In this document: in pieces, positions 1 through 10,716 of the stretch
Numbering within the stretch: the stretch's first letter is position 1
Layout: every line of letters begins with the position of its first letter
Assembly (NCBI GenBank): GCA_964035545.1
Contig: OZ037765.1
Location: 32,170,004 to 32,234,003, forward strand
Origin: Bugula neritina
Lineage: Eukaryota; Bryozoa; Gymnolaemata; Cheilostomatida; Bugulidae
Length of the DNA stretch: 64,000 nt
Direction of reading: 5' to 3'
Notes under the pieces: generated by a model
What the model was told of the DNA's origin: nothing
The model's input: only the letters and a program-made list of their open reading frames with translations
The model's database searches: none
Position numbers and translations under genes: made by a program

Positions 1-65
1 GGTTCGAACCCACGACTTCGTGCTTACTAAGTCAGCGCTCTAACTCATTGACCACAGCTGCTCCC
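1..65 (-). repeat. tRNA-like sequence, truncated by window edge (possible tRNA-derived SINE)
   Basis: Read on the minus strand, this begins GGGAGCAGC, carries an A-box-like stretch, and ends at the window edge with a perfect pol III B box (GGTTCGAACC, positions 1-10). The anticodon stem does not pair well in any register I tried, so a decayed tRNA or the head of a tRNA-derived SINE fits better than a working tRNA. The 3' acceptor strand lies off the window, which prevents a decision. It sits in or just upstream of an SGPL1 intron. Confidence 0.4.
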
Positions 66-212
66 ACTTTTTCTATATGTAGAATGTTACAATAAAACCA
101 AATTTTATGCTTTATAAAAGTGCTAAGATTTAATACACTGAATAAACAGTAAACTGTGATATGACAGACTGCGGAGCTGTGATGTAATTACATGTTGTTC
201 TACTTAATGTAG

Positions 213-2247
213 GCATGTCAGACATTTGGTATAAAGTTCATACCAGTACCCGCAGACCCTGTCACTATGAAGGTAGATGTGCGTAAGATGAAGAAACTGA
301 TTACTAGAAATACGTGTATGGTAAGTGTAGAATGTAAGATAGTAAGTGTAAGTTTGTGTTAGTACACATTGTAAGTGAGGGGCATATTACAGAGTAAGTA
401 CGTATTGTAAGAATATTATATGGGAGCTATACAGGAACTGTGTGCAAGTGAGTTTAAATTATACGTGTATTATATGATAGGTGTAGAGTGTAAGTACATC
501 ACATAGTGTAAGTACATTACATAGTGTAAGTACATTACATGTGTAAGTACATTACATAGTGTAAGTACATTACATAGTGTAAGTACATTACAGAGTGTAA
601 GTACATTACATAGTGTAAGTACATTACATAGTGTAAGTACATTACGTAGTGTAAGTACATTACATAGTGTAAGTACTAAGTAAACTTCTGCAGGACACAA
701 GCCACAGCCGCACACTATTTAATATAAAAAGTAAGTCAAGATGTATCTTTAGTTAATATTTTGTTACATTGCAAAACTTGACAATAGAATGTTTCTGAGG
801 AGTTGTGTGCACTCTGTGACTCCCTGATCTCTGTTCTAGTTGGTGGGCAGTACCCCGGACTTCCCTACTGGTGTGATGGATCCTATCGAAGAGATCAGTG
901 CTGTAAGTAACTGTTGATGCAACTCACTACTTCAGCTAACGTACAGTGTAAGTCACCGAGTTGATGGATCTCTCTGGGTTTATGTTTTAGTTGGGAGCCA
1001 AGTATAACATCCCTGTTCATGTAGACGCGTGTCTCGGCGGATTTCTCATTCCTTTCATGGAGAAAGCTGGCTACCCGCTACCTCTGTTTGACTTTAGACT
1101 TCCTGGTGTCACCAGCATTTCCTGTGATACTCATAAGGTAATACTTCATGGGATACTCATAAGGTAACACTTCTTAAGATCATAAAACTAGAGTTGGAGC
1201 ACTTTCGCAGAGTTAGCAAAGCCAACATGTTCTGCCTTTTCTCTCTCTAGTACGGCTTTGCTCCCAAAGGTTCATCCGTTGTGCTGTACTCATCTATTGA
1301 AATGAGGCGCTACCAATACTACGTCATCACTGATTGGCCAGGTGGCATCTATGCCACGCCTACTTTTGGAGGTATGTATTGCAGTCTTACAATTTCTAAA
1401 AATAAACAAGTTAAATTTACATGTATATGGATCTTTAGAAGTGACATCCTGTCAAAGACTATAAACACATGAGCATTGTCAAAGGCTATTTTGTATTATC
1501 TAAAACTTCAGAAACTGTAGAAACTATTGTGTTGGAAGACACTAAAGATATTATTAGATGTTTCGGAATGTAATCAAGGAGATCTACACTCTCTGAGAAT
1601 ATGATAACTCCCAAATAGTGCAATTTTTTGTCTATTGGCTCTTTCTTTGGTTTTGTGGATTTTTGAGATGTCAACTCATAGAGATTACGAGAATCCGACA
1701 TGTTGTTTATATTATAACAGGAAGTAGACCGGGCGCCATTATTGCCGCATGCTGGGCCACTATGGTACACTACGGAGAGACTGGCTACATCAACACTACT
1801 TGTAAGATAATAGACACGGCTAGATACATCAAGCAAGAGTAAGTTATCCCTCATGATATCCTACGACCTACAATTTATCATGACATTAATTTATTTAGTT
1901 GCTCATCTTGAGTCAACTGTTTCACAGAATGGTGATTGTTTATTCAGAGTTTGATTTGCTGAAAATGAAAAGTTACATTGGTTACTGGTGATGTCATATT
2001 TTTGTTGTAGAGTGGCGGAAATACCGGGGCTGTTTGTGTACGGCGACCCCCTTGTATCCATCATTGCAATCGGCAGTCTGGACTTCAATATATTCAGACT
2101 TACTGAAGCACTGACTAAGCGTGGCTGGAGTTTAAACGCTTTACAATTTCCATCTTGGTACGTCGTGTTGTTTCTAACATCTACCATGATACTGATATAA
2201 CTAGTACTACTACTACTACTACTACTACTATTACTACTACTACTACA

Positions 2248-2311
<64 letters not shown>

Positions 2312-2335
2312 GTACTATTATTACTACTGCTGCTG

Positions 2336-2368
<33 letters not shown>

Positions 2369-3028
2369 TTAGTACTTTTATTGCTACTGCTACTACTACT
2401 ACTAGTACTACTGCAAATGTACTTATTACTTCTAACAATAAAGTACATTTGCAGTTTTCACATTTGCTGTACCCTACTTCACACACTGCCCGGAGTTGCT
2501 GACGAGTTCCTATCAGACGTGAGGGAGTGTACGGCCGTGATAATGGCTGACCCTCAGCAGAAGGCCACTGGAATGGTAAGCCTCCCTCTCACTCTTCTCT
2601 CACCTGCCTTAAATGATTCCAAGTTGTTTTAAACTTTTGCCCTGCAAGCATTCAGCTTAAATTTAAACAAGATGGAAATTATGTGTGCAGATATGAATGC
2701 TGTATTTTCAATATGATGAGCTCCCTTAATTTTTTTTCTAAATTTTTTATAAAGTATCACGAAGATTGTGTGTTGTAGTATTACCATGCAATTTGCCACA
2801 GTTTACATTTAAGGCAAGAATTAATCATTTAGATGAATGAAACGCATGCAACTTTATATTATTTATTTTCTTTTTGTGCTGCAGGCCGCGCTGTACGGTA
2901 TGTCTCAAACTATACCCGACAGATCTTTGGTGGGGGAGTTAGTAATGGAGTATTTAGATGCTCTGTATGACACTAGCTACTCCTCTAAACCGTCTAGTAT
3001 GTCTAATGGACACGCCACACATTCCTAG
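213..3028 (+). CDS. SGPL1: Sphingosine-1-phosphate lyase, 3' part of gene (8 exons)
   Basis: PLP-dependent enzyme of the ER membrane that cleaves sphingosine-1-phosphate to a long-chain aldehyde and phosphoethanolamine, the exit step of sphingolipid catabolism. Exons read as 213-320, 840-902, 991-1137, 1251-1371, 1721-1838, 2011-2157, 2455-2575 and 2885-3028 (TAG), with GT-AG introns and matching phases. Family landmarks in order: [20 protein letters not shown], a PLP-aspartate segment ([14 protein letters not shown]), [15 protein letters not shown] with the Schiff-base lysine (AAG 1135-1137, last codon of its exon), then [20 protein letters not shown] and a C-terminal [11 protein letters not shown] block. 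The N-terminal half, including any membrane anchor, is upstream of the window. Nothing looks broken. The exon carrying the catalytic lysine has a 26-bp duplication of its donor. Tail-to-tail with the minus-strand gene at 3558. Confidence 0.95.
487..678 (+). repeat. 18-bp minisatellite in SGPL1 intron, unit contains donor motif
   Basis: About ten tandem copies of AGTGTAAGTACATTACAT, with one copy shortened near 541. Every unit carries GTAAGTA, a near-consensus 5' splice site. Looser GTAAGT motifs extend back to the authentic donor at 321, so the intron from 321 to about 680 is an array of donor-like sites. Confidence 0.9.
1126..1175 (+). repeat. 26-bp tandem duplication across the SGPL1 donor after the catalytic lysine
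   Basis: GATACTCATAAGGTAA occurs at 1126 and again at 1152, so the last four codons of the exon and the GTAA donor are present twice. Use of the second donor would add 26 nt and shift the frame, so the first is the likely functional site. Confidence 0.9.
2202..2412 (+). repeat. (ACT)n trinucleotide microsatellite in SGPL1 intron
   Basis: About 70 near-perfect ACT/TAC triplets fill most of the 297-bp intron between 2157 and 2455, starting 44 bp after the donor. Interruptions (ATT, AGT, GCT) mark it as an old array. All frames stay open, which produces homopolymer ORFs that are not genes. Confidence 0.95.
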
Positions 3029-3082
3029 CCCATGGTATCACTATCCAGTAGCCAAATGTATTCGATAACATATTTATAGACT

Positions 3083-3106
3083 CAATGCGAAAGTTCTTTC
3101 GCATTG
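3083..3106. other. Perfect 11-bp hairpin in SGPL1 3' UTR
   Basis: Arms 3083-3093 and 3096-3106 are exact reverse complements (CAATGCGAAAG / CTTTCGCATTG) around a 2-nt TT centre, about 55 bp after the SGPL1 stop. A stem this tight in AT-rich UTR sequence suggests an RNA hairpin or a palindromic protein site. No function is known to me. Confidence 0.7.
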
Positions 3107-3360
3107 TGCTTTATTTTATGAGCTGGTTTTGCGGCGTGTTGTGTTTTGTATGCCGTGTTCCTATTTTTAGCTGCTCAGTTTGTTCAACAATATTTTTTTG
3201 TGGTTTGAAATTTACTAACATATTTGTTGTTGGAGTTTATGAGGTCTTGTAGATTTACTGAATTAGGTGTTTAAAAGCTTGGAACTTTTGAACTAATTAT
3301 ACTGGTAGAGATTCTATATTTGCATAATGTTTTTCCTTTTCGGGTTTTGTTATGGGTATT

Positions 3361-3435
3361 AATTGTTCTATAATTAGAGTAATTGTTCTATTATTAGATT
3401 AAGTGTTCTATTATTGGATTAATTGTTCTATAATT
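3361..3435. repeat. 20-bp tandem repeat, about 4 copies, SGPL1 3' UTR
   Basis: Four tandem units beginning AATTGTTCTA (third copy AAGTGTTCTA) lie between the SGPL1 stop and its polyadenylation signal. Confidence 0.85.
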
Positions 3436-3487
3436 ACATGCTATTTTATGTCTTTCTATTTTGTATGTGAGATTGTTTTGTTATTGA

Positions 3488-3493
3488 AATAAA
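3488..3493 (+). terminator. Polyadenylation signal AATAAA for SGPL1
   Basis: Canonical AATAAA 460 bp after the SGPL1 stop, followed by T/G-rich sequence. It lies only 65 bp before the end of the convergent minus-strand CDS, so the two 3' UTRs probably approach or overlap. Confidence 0.6.
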
Positions 3494-3557
3494 ATTCTTA
3501 AGCCAATATATTATAGTCTGTTATAATAGCCGAAATCAACTTGCCACTTCTCTTCTA

Positions 3558-5302
3558 TTAAGCAATGTTCTTGTGTGACCTTGAACTCTTGTTGCTATAG
3601 TTACTGTCTAAACTCTTTCTTCTTACAGAATGCTGTGATAACTCAATTTGTCCAGATCTGCGCCCGGTCTCGGAAGGACTTGGAGTGTTTAGTGTAGACC
3701 TCATTGATTTACTTTGCATGGTGTGAGTTGAGAGCAGGGTGGGAGTTTTGTGCTCGCTCACTTCCTGTAATCTTGTTGTATTATAATCAGCGCTACCTCT
3801 TCGTGACCTTGATGAACTTTTCAGCGTATGGAACGAGTCTGTACTCCCAGTTTTGATTCTCTGGTCATTCATGATTGGCTGAATAAGATTCTGTGTTTCT
3901 CTCAGATCGTCTCGGTTCTGCGTGTCAAACATTTCAGTTGCCTGGCGTTTCAGTTCATTACTTTTCCTTTTCACAACTTGTTCTACAATATCTTGTAGCT
4001 TAGGGAGACTTTGCCGAACATTCTCTGCGTTTAGAGTCGGGTCATCTTGCTGCTCATCAGCTGTGGACATCAGCAAGTCTTTTATTTCGTCTTCTGGTAC
4101 CATTTTCTCTAGATAGTTTTGGAGCAGTTTTTGACGATAAAGGTCAAAATTTGAATAATTGTCATTCGGACTCTAAAAATATAATTGCAGTAAAAAGTTG
4201 CTGTTCAAATGGAATAAGTTTTAGGATCTTATATTGATACTGATGAACTACAATTGATGCATAAATAAAACATTTTAATTTCTTTAGCAACAGGTATTGT
4301 TTTGTTAATGGATTCTAGACCAATAGAGGCAGTTGTAACATGGAACGTTGTTGGCTATTGGCTGATAATAGTTTTTGTCTGGAATCAGAATTTTAGCTAA
4401 ATAATTGAAAACTAAGGCTAAATAAAGCCCTTCACTTTCATGCATTATGAGGCACTCAATGAGTTACAAACAGCATAGTTTCTCAGACTAACCAAAACGG
4501 AAGTGGGAGACGTAAATATTGGCTCAATGTCCTCAGGTGCTGATTGCTGTTGAAGAGAATTTAGAGACTCTTTAGACGAGTCTCCCAACTTCTGGGCTAC
4601 TTTATGGGCACTCTTTAGTAAACGCGCTGTGTCCACGCTAGTAATTTTATAGGCTAAAGTAGACACTATTGGGACTTCACTGGTATAGGAGGACCGGCGT
4701 CTTTGCTCCTTTCGGTAGAGAACTATAAACCCCACACCAGGTAGTCCAAAAACAACTCCTATTCCACTCATAAGAATACCTGAAATAAACCATATGATTT
4801 TAGAAAATTTTTACATTATGGACATGTATATGTACATGTCTATGCACACACACACGCACACGCACGCACACACACGCACACACACGCACACACACGCACA
4901 CACACGCACACACACTCACACACACTCACACAATTGTAATGTAGGCAACAAAGTTGAAAAGGTTGTGACAGGCTATAATTTTCTGTTAGCAGTAATAAGT
5001 CTCATGGTCCTGTCCCAACACTAGGTAATCTGATTAAGGTTAAGGGCAACTCCTAATCTATGTTAACAACCTGAGTTATTGTTTTACGTACCAACAGTCT
5101 GAAGTGACCTGGCAACGTTATCTTTACCAATGCTAAGGTACACTCCATCCAACACAAAGAGTATAACTCCAGCAACTAGGAATAACCCTGATAGAACACA
5201 CAAGGCCAAACCTTTTTGGTACTCATCACCAGTTTCAGTATACGCATTGAGGTTCTCTCTTTCTTTGTCATCTGTTATCTCCCCTTGTCTAAAGAAAAAC
5301 AT
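3558..5302 (-). CDS. Unrecognised two-pass membrane protein with Ser-rich tail (370 aa, 3 exons)
   Basis: Exons 5092-5302, 4493-4779 and 3558-4172 (TAA), phases 1 and 0, join in frame. The start is the ATG at 5302 in context GCGGCCATGT: upstream in that frame there is no ATG before a stop. An acidic, probably cytosolic N-terminus (about residues 1-30) is followed by hydrophobic segment 1 (about 31-54, GLALCVLSGLFLVAGVILFV), a short loop with SIGKDN, segment 2 (about 69-92), then KEQRRR. The rest (about 270 residues) is hydrophilic and Ser/Thr/Arg-rich and probably disordered. Two segments with a short loop suggest a hairpin topology with both ends cytosolic. I do not recognise the family. The gene is convergent with SGPL1. 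Confidence 0.8.
4842..4931. repeat. (CA)n/(CG CA) microsatellite
   Basis: About 45 CA dinucleotides with regular CG interruptions, in intron 1 of the two-pass membrane protein gene. Confidence 0.95.
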
Positions 5303-5342
5303 GGCCGCTTGGCGTCTGCTGGAACTGCTCACTTTCAACACA

Positions 5343-6723
5343 TCGCCATTATTATTGACAGTTTTTAGCTCGTTTATAGCGCGCGTAGAGCCTCAATTTG
5401 AAAAAATTGCAACAATGGCATAATTTAAGCGCATTTTTGTTATCTCGGATTTTATGTCCATTGTTGGCAGATTGTTTGATAGAAGTAAATTGTGTTATAT
5501 CCAGTTTTTGAAGCCATCATGCATGTAAACAATATATAATAGTTTTATAAGGAATTGAGTGTTTGGAAATTGGGTAAGTAGATAGTAGAATTGTACTTTT
5601 AGTATAAATTGTTTTACATAACATTTTGGACTTTGTATGTTATCTAATATTATCCTAATTGTAAGCATTAAGAGAGAGTTATAACTGTTATTTCTAATGC
5701 AACCAATGTGAACTAGAAATCATATCCTACTTCAACAGACTAGCTGACCCATCTTATTAGTTATATTACATAATATATAAGATAGTATATAGCAAAGCCT
5801 TCTAACTATTTCTTACATACATAATGTTTTATTACAAATATGGCTAGAAATCACAATTCATATTAGAAAAGTTGAGTTAAAGTAAAATATTAAATCCGAT
5901 AAAAATAGACATTTTTTGCTAGTGTAAAGATCTAGATTTAAAGCATATATAATAATGTTGTAATTGTAAATAGTCCTTTACAGGCTGTAAGGTTTATTTA
6001 GTTAAAGCCATGGCCTCACTCATACTCATACTTTGACTCTTATTTTTCTGTCAAATCTATAATGTTGATTAGCTGTAATTGCTATCTGGTAAATTAATGC
6101 CTCAATATAAAAATTGAAGTATAACATTAAAACATATGTTAGTCCATTATTGTAAACTAAAACAATATTATATTAAATCAAGTCTGTACTTCAAGTCTTG
6201 AGAAGTTTTCTTCCCTTGCATCGTAGCAACCGTTAATGGTTAAAACTGCAAGTTGTAAGCATCTACCTGTTATAATATATTGCAAGGAAATAAAATATAA
6301 ATGTCTTTCCTTAGCCTGATACGCTACAGTGATCCCTAGCCATTATTTATATAGTCATTTACTTATCTTTCCGTGATGAAATTGTTTTGGTCTTATTTAT
6401 GCAGCCATGTGCTTGCATCAGTATAGCATCCCAAGTTACTGCAAGACTCGAACTTTCCCTTACTAAAAACATGTTACTGAAATTTTTCCCAAAGTTTGAT
6501 TATTTTACAGCAGGTATAGATACAACATAATGTATAAGTGTATCTCTCATAGCTTACTTCGTCTAGAGTTGCCACTGGTACATCGTTGTATTCATAAAAA
6601 TTTAATTAACTACTAAATTCAAACGGAGTACTAATTCACTCCGCATCAACATAACACTGCAGTAAACTTGGTGAAATGATATCTGAAAGGCAACAATCCA
6701 CATAATATTATACTTCAATTGAT
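5343..6723. other. Intergenic region, no gene seen
   Basis: 1.4 kb of AT-rich sequence between the divergently placed 5' end of the membrane-protein gene and the 3' end of the USPL1-like gene. CG dinucleotides near 5379-5392 (GCGCGCGTAGAGCC) just upstream of the 5302 start may mark its promoter. I found no conserved coding segment. Confidence 0.6.
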
Positions 6724-6729
6724 TTTATT
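6724..6729 (-). terminator. Polyadenylation signal AATAAA for the USPL1-like gene
   Basis: TTTATT on the plus strand reads AATAAA on the minus strand, 111 bp beyond the stop codon at 6840. Confidence 0.6.
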
Positions 6730-6839
6730 CAGAAATCATTGTAAACAAATTTGCGGGCACTAGAAAAGTACGTGATTTGGTAGAGTTTGCACAAAGAGAG
6801 AATAATACAAAATCAACTAACAATAATAAGGTGAACGAT

Positions 6840-9800
6840 TTATAAACCATTCAGCATATCGTCCAGCGAGGGCATATCCTCCGAACACAGAGCAGAACTT
6901 GACGACGTATTGCTCACTGTTGAGTTGTACACAAAGTTACTAACTAAGGTGCTCGCCCTCGCCAACTTCTTAGCCCTGGGTGGCGTCTGCATAGGAGTTG
7001 TTTGAACTTCCTGTTTCACGGAATGAACAGAAGTCTTGACTTTTTTATTACCGGCTGGCTTCTTCTGAGCATCTGACAGAGTGAACATGACCTTCTTACG
7101 CTTTGACTTCTCAGGGGAGGCTTCGGACTTCTTGTTTCTCATAGACTTTGGCACATAGCCTGTGAGCAGACGACCTTTCTGCTCTTTGTTCTTCTGGAGC
7201 AGAGGCTTCACAAGGTCTAAATATGACTTGTTAGCCTGAGGGTTAGATTTAGGTGTGCTAAGCTGAGGGGTGGAGGCTGATTTATTGACAACCGAAAGTG
7301 ACGCAGACGTTGTGCTACCCTTAGACAGGGATCCTATAATATCGCTGTAGGAACTATGGGCAGCTGGTCCTCTGCCACTAAGACCTGACCCATAGGGCGG
7401 TCTTTCTGAAGGTCGTTTAGAGGTTATTTTAGGAGTTAGTAAAGGAATAGATTTCTTAGTAACTTTTACTGAAGATGCACTGCTGGTTTCTTTCAACTGA
7501 TTGCCTATAGGAGCAGAAGATGTTATACTAGAGGTGATTGGTGGAATAAGTTTAGTCTGATTATATACATTATTTACAGGAGGTGATGCAATAGGACAAG
7601 TTGCAGAAGGCAGGGATTCCCACAGTACTAGGTGTATGTTTGGAGAGGGCAACTCCTCTTTCTGGATGTTAAACTGAGAGTACTGGGACTTCATGTCGTC
7701 ATAACACATCCATTCGCCTGAATATATAAAATAATATATATAATATAGTATAGTATATAATATAATATAATACAGTATAGTACTAGTATATAACATAACA
7801 CAGTATAGTACTAGTATATAATATAATATAGTATAGTACTAGTATATAACATAATACAGTATAGTACTAGTATATAATATAATATAATACAGTATAATTT
7901 ACCGGTAGAGTGGAGCTGCCGAGTCCAGACAGTGAAGTGGTCGGGGGAAGTTGTGTGCTCCACCACTGACGTCACGACATATCGAGAGCCGGAGGGGGAG
8001 GTGAAGTTGAGTTTATTGATATTACATAGCCCTTGGCCCTCAGTGAAATGCATCACCAGGTTAGGGGTGTACCTACAACCAGCCATACCACAATGCAACA
8101 CAATTCAGACAGCTAGACTTGGATATGTAAATGCGTTATTGTGACTTGAAACGAGTTTAAATAAAAACTTTTGCTAAAAAAGATTTCTTTCTGAATCTCA
8201 AGTTTAATTTTTACAGCAGGACTATGGATGTAGAATTACAAGTCCCTTTAAAAGGCGTATTCATGGCTATTTAGCTGCCAGTAAACACAGCGTGTTGAGT
8301 CACTTACTTGGATATGCGGAGTTGTCTTGCCTGGCCCGGAGCCAAGCACTTGGTACACGTGTACTCATGTATCATGGCTCCACTTTGTACGTCAAACTTA
8401 TCAGTCAGTTGGGGGAATGTGATGATGTGATTAGCGTTTCTGTAAGTATATTGCAGAGAGTAAGTACATCACAACTTGAAGTAAGTATGGAGCATAGAGT
8501 AAGTACATAACAACTTAAAGTAAGTATATTGCAGAGTAAGTACATAACAACTTAAAGTAAGTATATAATATAAAGTAATTATGTTACGTAGAGTAAGTAC
8601 AAAGCTTAAAGTATATAGTAAAGAGTAAGTAAATACTCAGAACTTACTTGGACACACTGCGATGGTGACACACCATACAGCTTACACTCCACTCATACTC
8701 CGTATGGAATAGCCCGGAAACTGAGCTCTCCGATTCTACTATAGCGGGGAGGGCAAACACCGGGCTAAACTTTTTACCTCTCTCACAATTTAGTTTCTGC
8801 TCCACACTTTGCCATATCTACATAAAGTAAGATTTCAAGTAAAATTCATTTATGAAATAGAAGACATCAGAGTATTGACCAAAACGGTTAGAGTTGTGGG
8901 ATATGGGTCAGACTCTTCTCTTTTTGGACAGGACTGAGTCTAATAGGAAATAAAGCTTTGAAAAACCAGATATATTATCAACACATCGTCTGCTGTAATT
9001 AGCGCGTGAATAGTTTGCGCCTTTAGAACATATTTTATTGTGCACGATTCTCAGGATTACTGTTGGTTTAAGAAATATATTATTATTATTCAGGCAAGTT
9101 TTTAGAGTTGTTCTCTCATAAATGAGTCATTTTTATTTGTACAAGACTAAGAGCAACTAGCCATGGACACACACACACAGCTGAGTAGTTAGGGGAGGGG
9201 GAGATTGACGCACCTCTTCTCGGACACACTCCAGTTTGATCCCGGCTAAGTGAATCTTTCTTTTGGCATTGTTCACTTCTTGACTAGAGAGAGCATGGCA
9301 GTTGGAGATGTTGGCCAGTATGGAGTTGGAGCTTGTGGTCGGCATGCAGTAGCCACCCCCTACACAGTACATAAACAATACAGTGGTGTACAACACCCCC
9401 TACGCAGTACATCAACAATATAGTGGTGTACAACACCCCCTACACAGCACATCAACAATACAGTGGTGTACAACACCCCCTACGCAGTAAATAACCATAT
9501 ATAAACTCTTGGCACATGCTCACACACTCGATACACACACGAGGACCTGCTCAACAACCGACTCTCGATATACTTACTACAAAGTGCACACAACTCCAAA
9601 CTCTCACCTATCTTCACTGCAGGCTGGTTCCTGTCAAACTCTAACAAGGAGTGGAGAATGTTCGGCTCTCCCTTCTGCAGGGGTGCGATCAGCGCCTGTG
9701 ACTCGTCGAATGCGAGGAGCAGCTTCTTGACGACGCAGGAGTAGGGGAGACTGGGGGAGAGCTGCCGTATGGAGTGGTTGTAGCAGAGCATACAGAGCAG

Positions 9801-10716
9801 TACGTCTAGCCAGCAGAGTGCGTCTACGTTAGACCACAGCATTACATAGTCTCGTACGCAAGTTACAGGACTGTGAGGGGTCGCAGTAGAGTCTCCCCTG
9901 ACAGCTGTGCACGGGTATGGATCCACCACTTGAGACAGGGACGGAGTGTTTTGTGTGTACGATGGATACTCTGAGGCTATAGTTGAAGGAGCAGCTACAC
10001 CTGGAGCTGAAATGTCACCGGCAGCAGTGGGTGTGACCTCGCTGCTTAGGCCCGTAGAGATGCTGTCTGAGGGTTTATTATGCCCGTCTAGCGTTAAGTC
10101 AATGTTAGAGTCGGTGAGCAGAGAATCAAGGAAATTTGTTAAGTCAGCATCTGTCTCAAATGCTGACACATCTGGGTCAGGTGGTTTTTCTGAGATATAT
10201 GTACACTGAAATAAAGAAGGAATATTTATACACAGTAAAGCTCTTTACAACGTAGTATCTTTACACAGCATTGTAATGGGGCGTTAGATCAGAAAGACTT
10301 CTATTTATTATGACACAAAAAATATAGATTTGCTATTGTAGCACCACAACAAATATCAATAGTGTGCTATTACTGCACCACTAGGCAGTGTGATAGAGTT
10401 GCTATTACTGCACCACTGAGAGCCGACACTGTATATCCCAATAAACTTACCTTTTCATTATCACATGTGACGATAGTTTCTTCTAAGTTGACAAAATATT
10501 TCCTGAGAAAACCTGACCTTGAACTTTTGGCACATTCTGAGCACGAGGAGATAATCTGCGAGTTTTGTGTTGAAGTACAAATAGACATAGCCAAGGCTAA
10601 AACATACGCAGGTATGGAATAGTACAACACTTTCACAGGTCATGTAGACTCACTTATCTTGTAATGCTACAAGCCCAGGATTGCTTCTAACAGGTTTGTG
10701 ACTTTTCGGAAGACAT
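6840..10716 (-). CDS. USPL1: USPL1-like SUMO isopeptidase (754 aa, 8 exons)
   Basis: Predicted nuclear cysteine protease that removes SUMO from proteins; in vertebrates USPL1 is tied to Cajal bodies. Exons: 10692-10716, 10451-10596, 9608-10205, 9214-9359, 8648-8817, 8308-8439, 7903-8072 and 6840-7717 (TAA); all phases agree. An N-terminal zinc-ribbon (CSECAKSS...CDNEKC) and an acidic linker precede the catalytic domain. That domain has LWSNVDALCWLDVLL with the nucleophile near Cys188, CMVC and CTKC cysteine pairs, the His box DHFTVWT (near His451) and EWMCYDDMK with the acidic residue near Asp469. This matches the C98 (USPL1) family rather than ordinary ubiquitin proteases. The Lys/Ser-rich C-terminal 250 residues look disordered. 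It is shorter than human USPL1. The first exon (MSSEKSQT) is supported only by phase and start; the start could instead be ATG 10588. Confidence 0.88.
7722..7895. repeat. AT-rich tandem repeat filling a USPL1 intron
   Basis: Units of roughly 26-33 bp built on AGTATAGTACTAGTATATAA repeat throughout the 185-bp intron between 7717 and 7903, starting right after the minus-strand donor (GTAAATTATAC). This intron divides the His box from the catalytic Asp. Confidence 0.85.
8441..8640. repeat. Diffuse GTAAGTA-containing repeat in a USPL1 intron
   Basis: Irregular repeats of about 20-37 bp containing AGTAAGTACAT and AAGTAAGTATATTGCAGAG on the plus strand fill the intron between exons 8648-8817 and 8308-8439. 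On the minus (sense) strand these read TACTTACT, not as donors. Confidence 0.75.
9361..9485. repeat. 40-bp tandem repeat abutting a USPL1 3' splice site (3 copies)
   Basis: Copies at 9361-9400, 9401-9440 and 9441-9480, plus a short remnant. On the minus strand each unit ends TGYGTAGGGGG, the same as the authentic acceptor at 9360/9359 (TGTGTAG then GGGGTGG), so three to four equivalent AG sites precede the exon. Confidence 0.9.

Noticed and set aside
470-715. Minus-strand ORF with repeated LTLCNV peptide
   Set aside because: Antisense translation of the 18-bp minisatellite.
1903-2502. Poly-Ser, poly-Thr and poly-Val ORFs
   Set aside because: Translation of the (ACT)n microsatellite inside an SGPL1 intron.
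5303-5341. Earlier start for the two-pass membrane protein (MLKVSSSS...)
   Set aside because: The first codon is GTG, not ATG; upstream in that frame no ATG occurs before a stop, so ATG 5302 is preferred.
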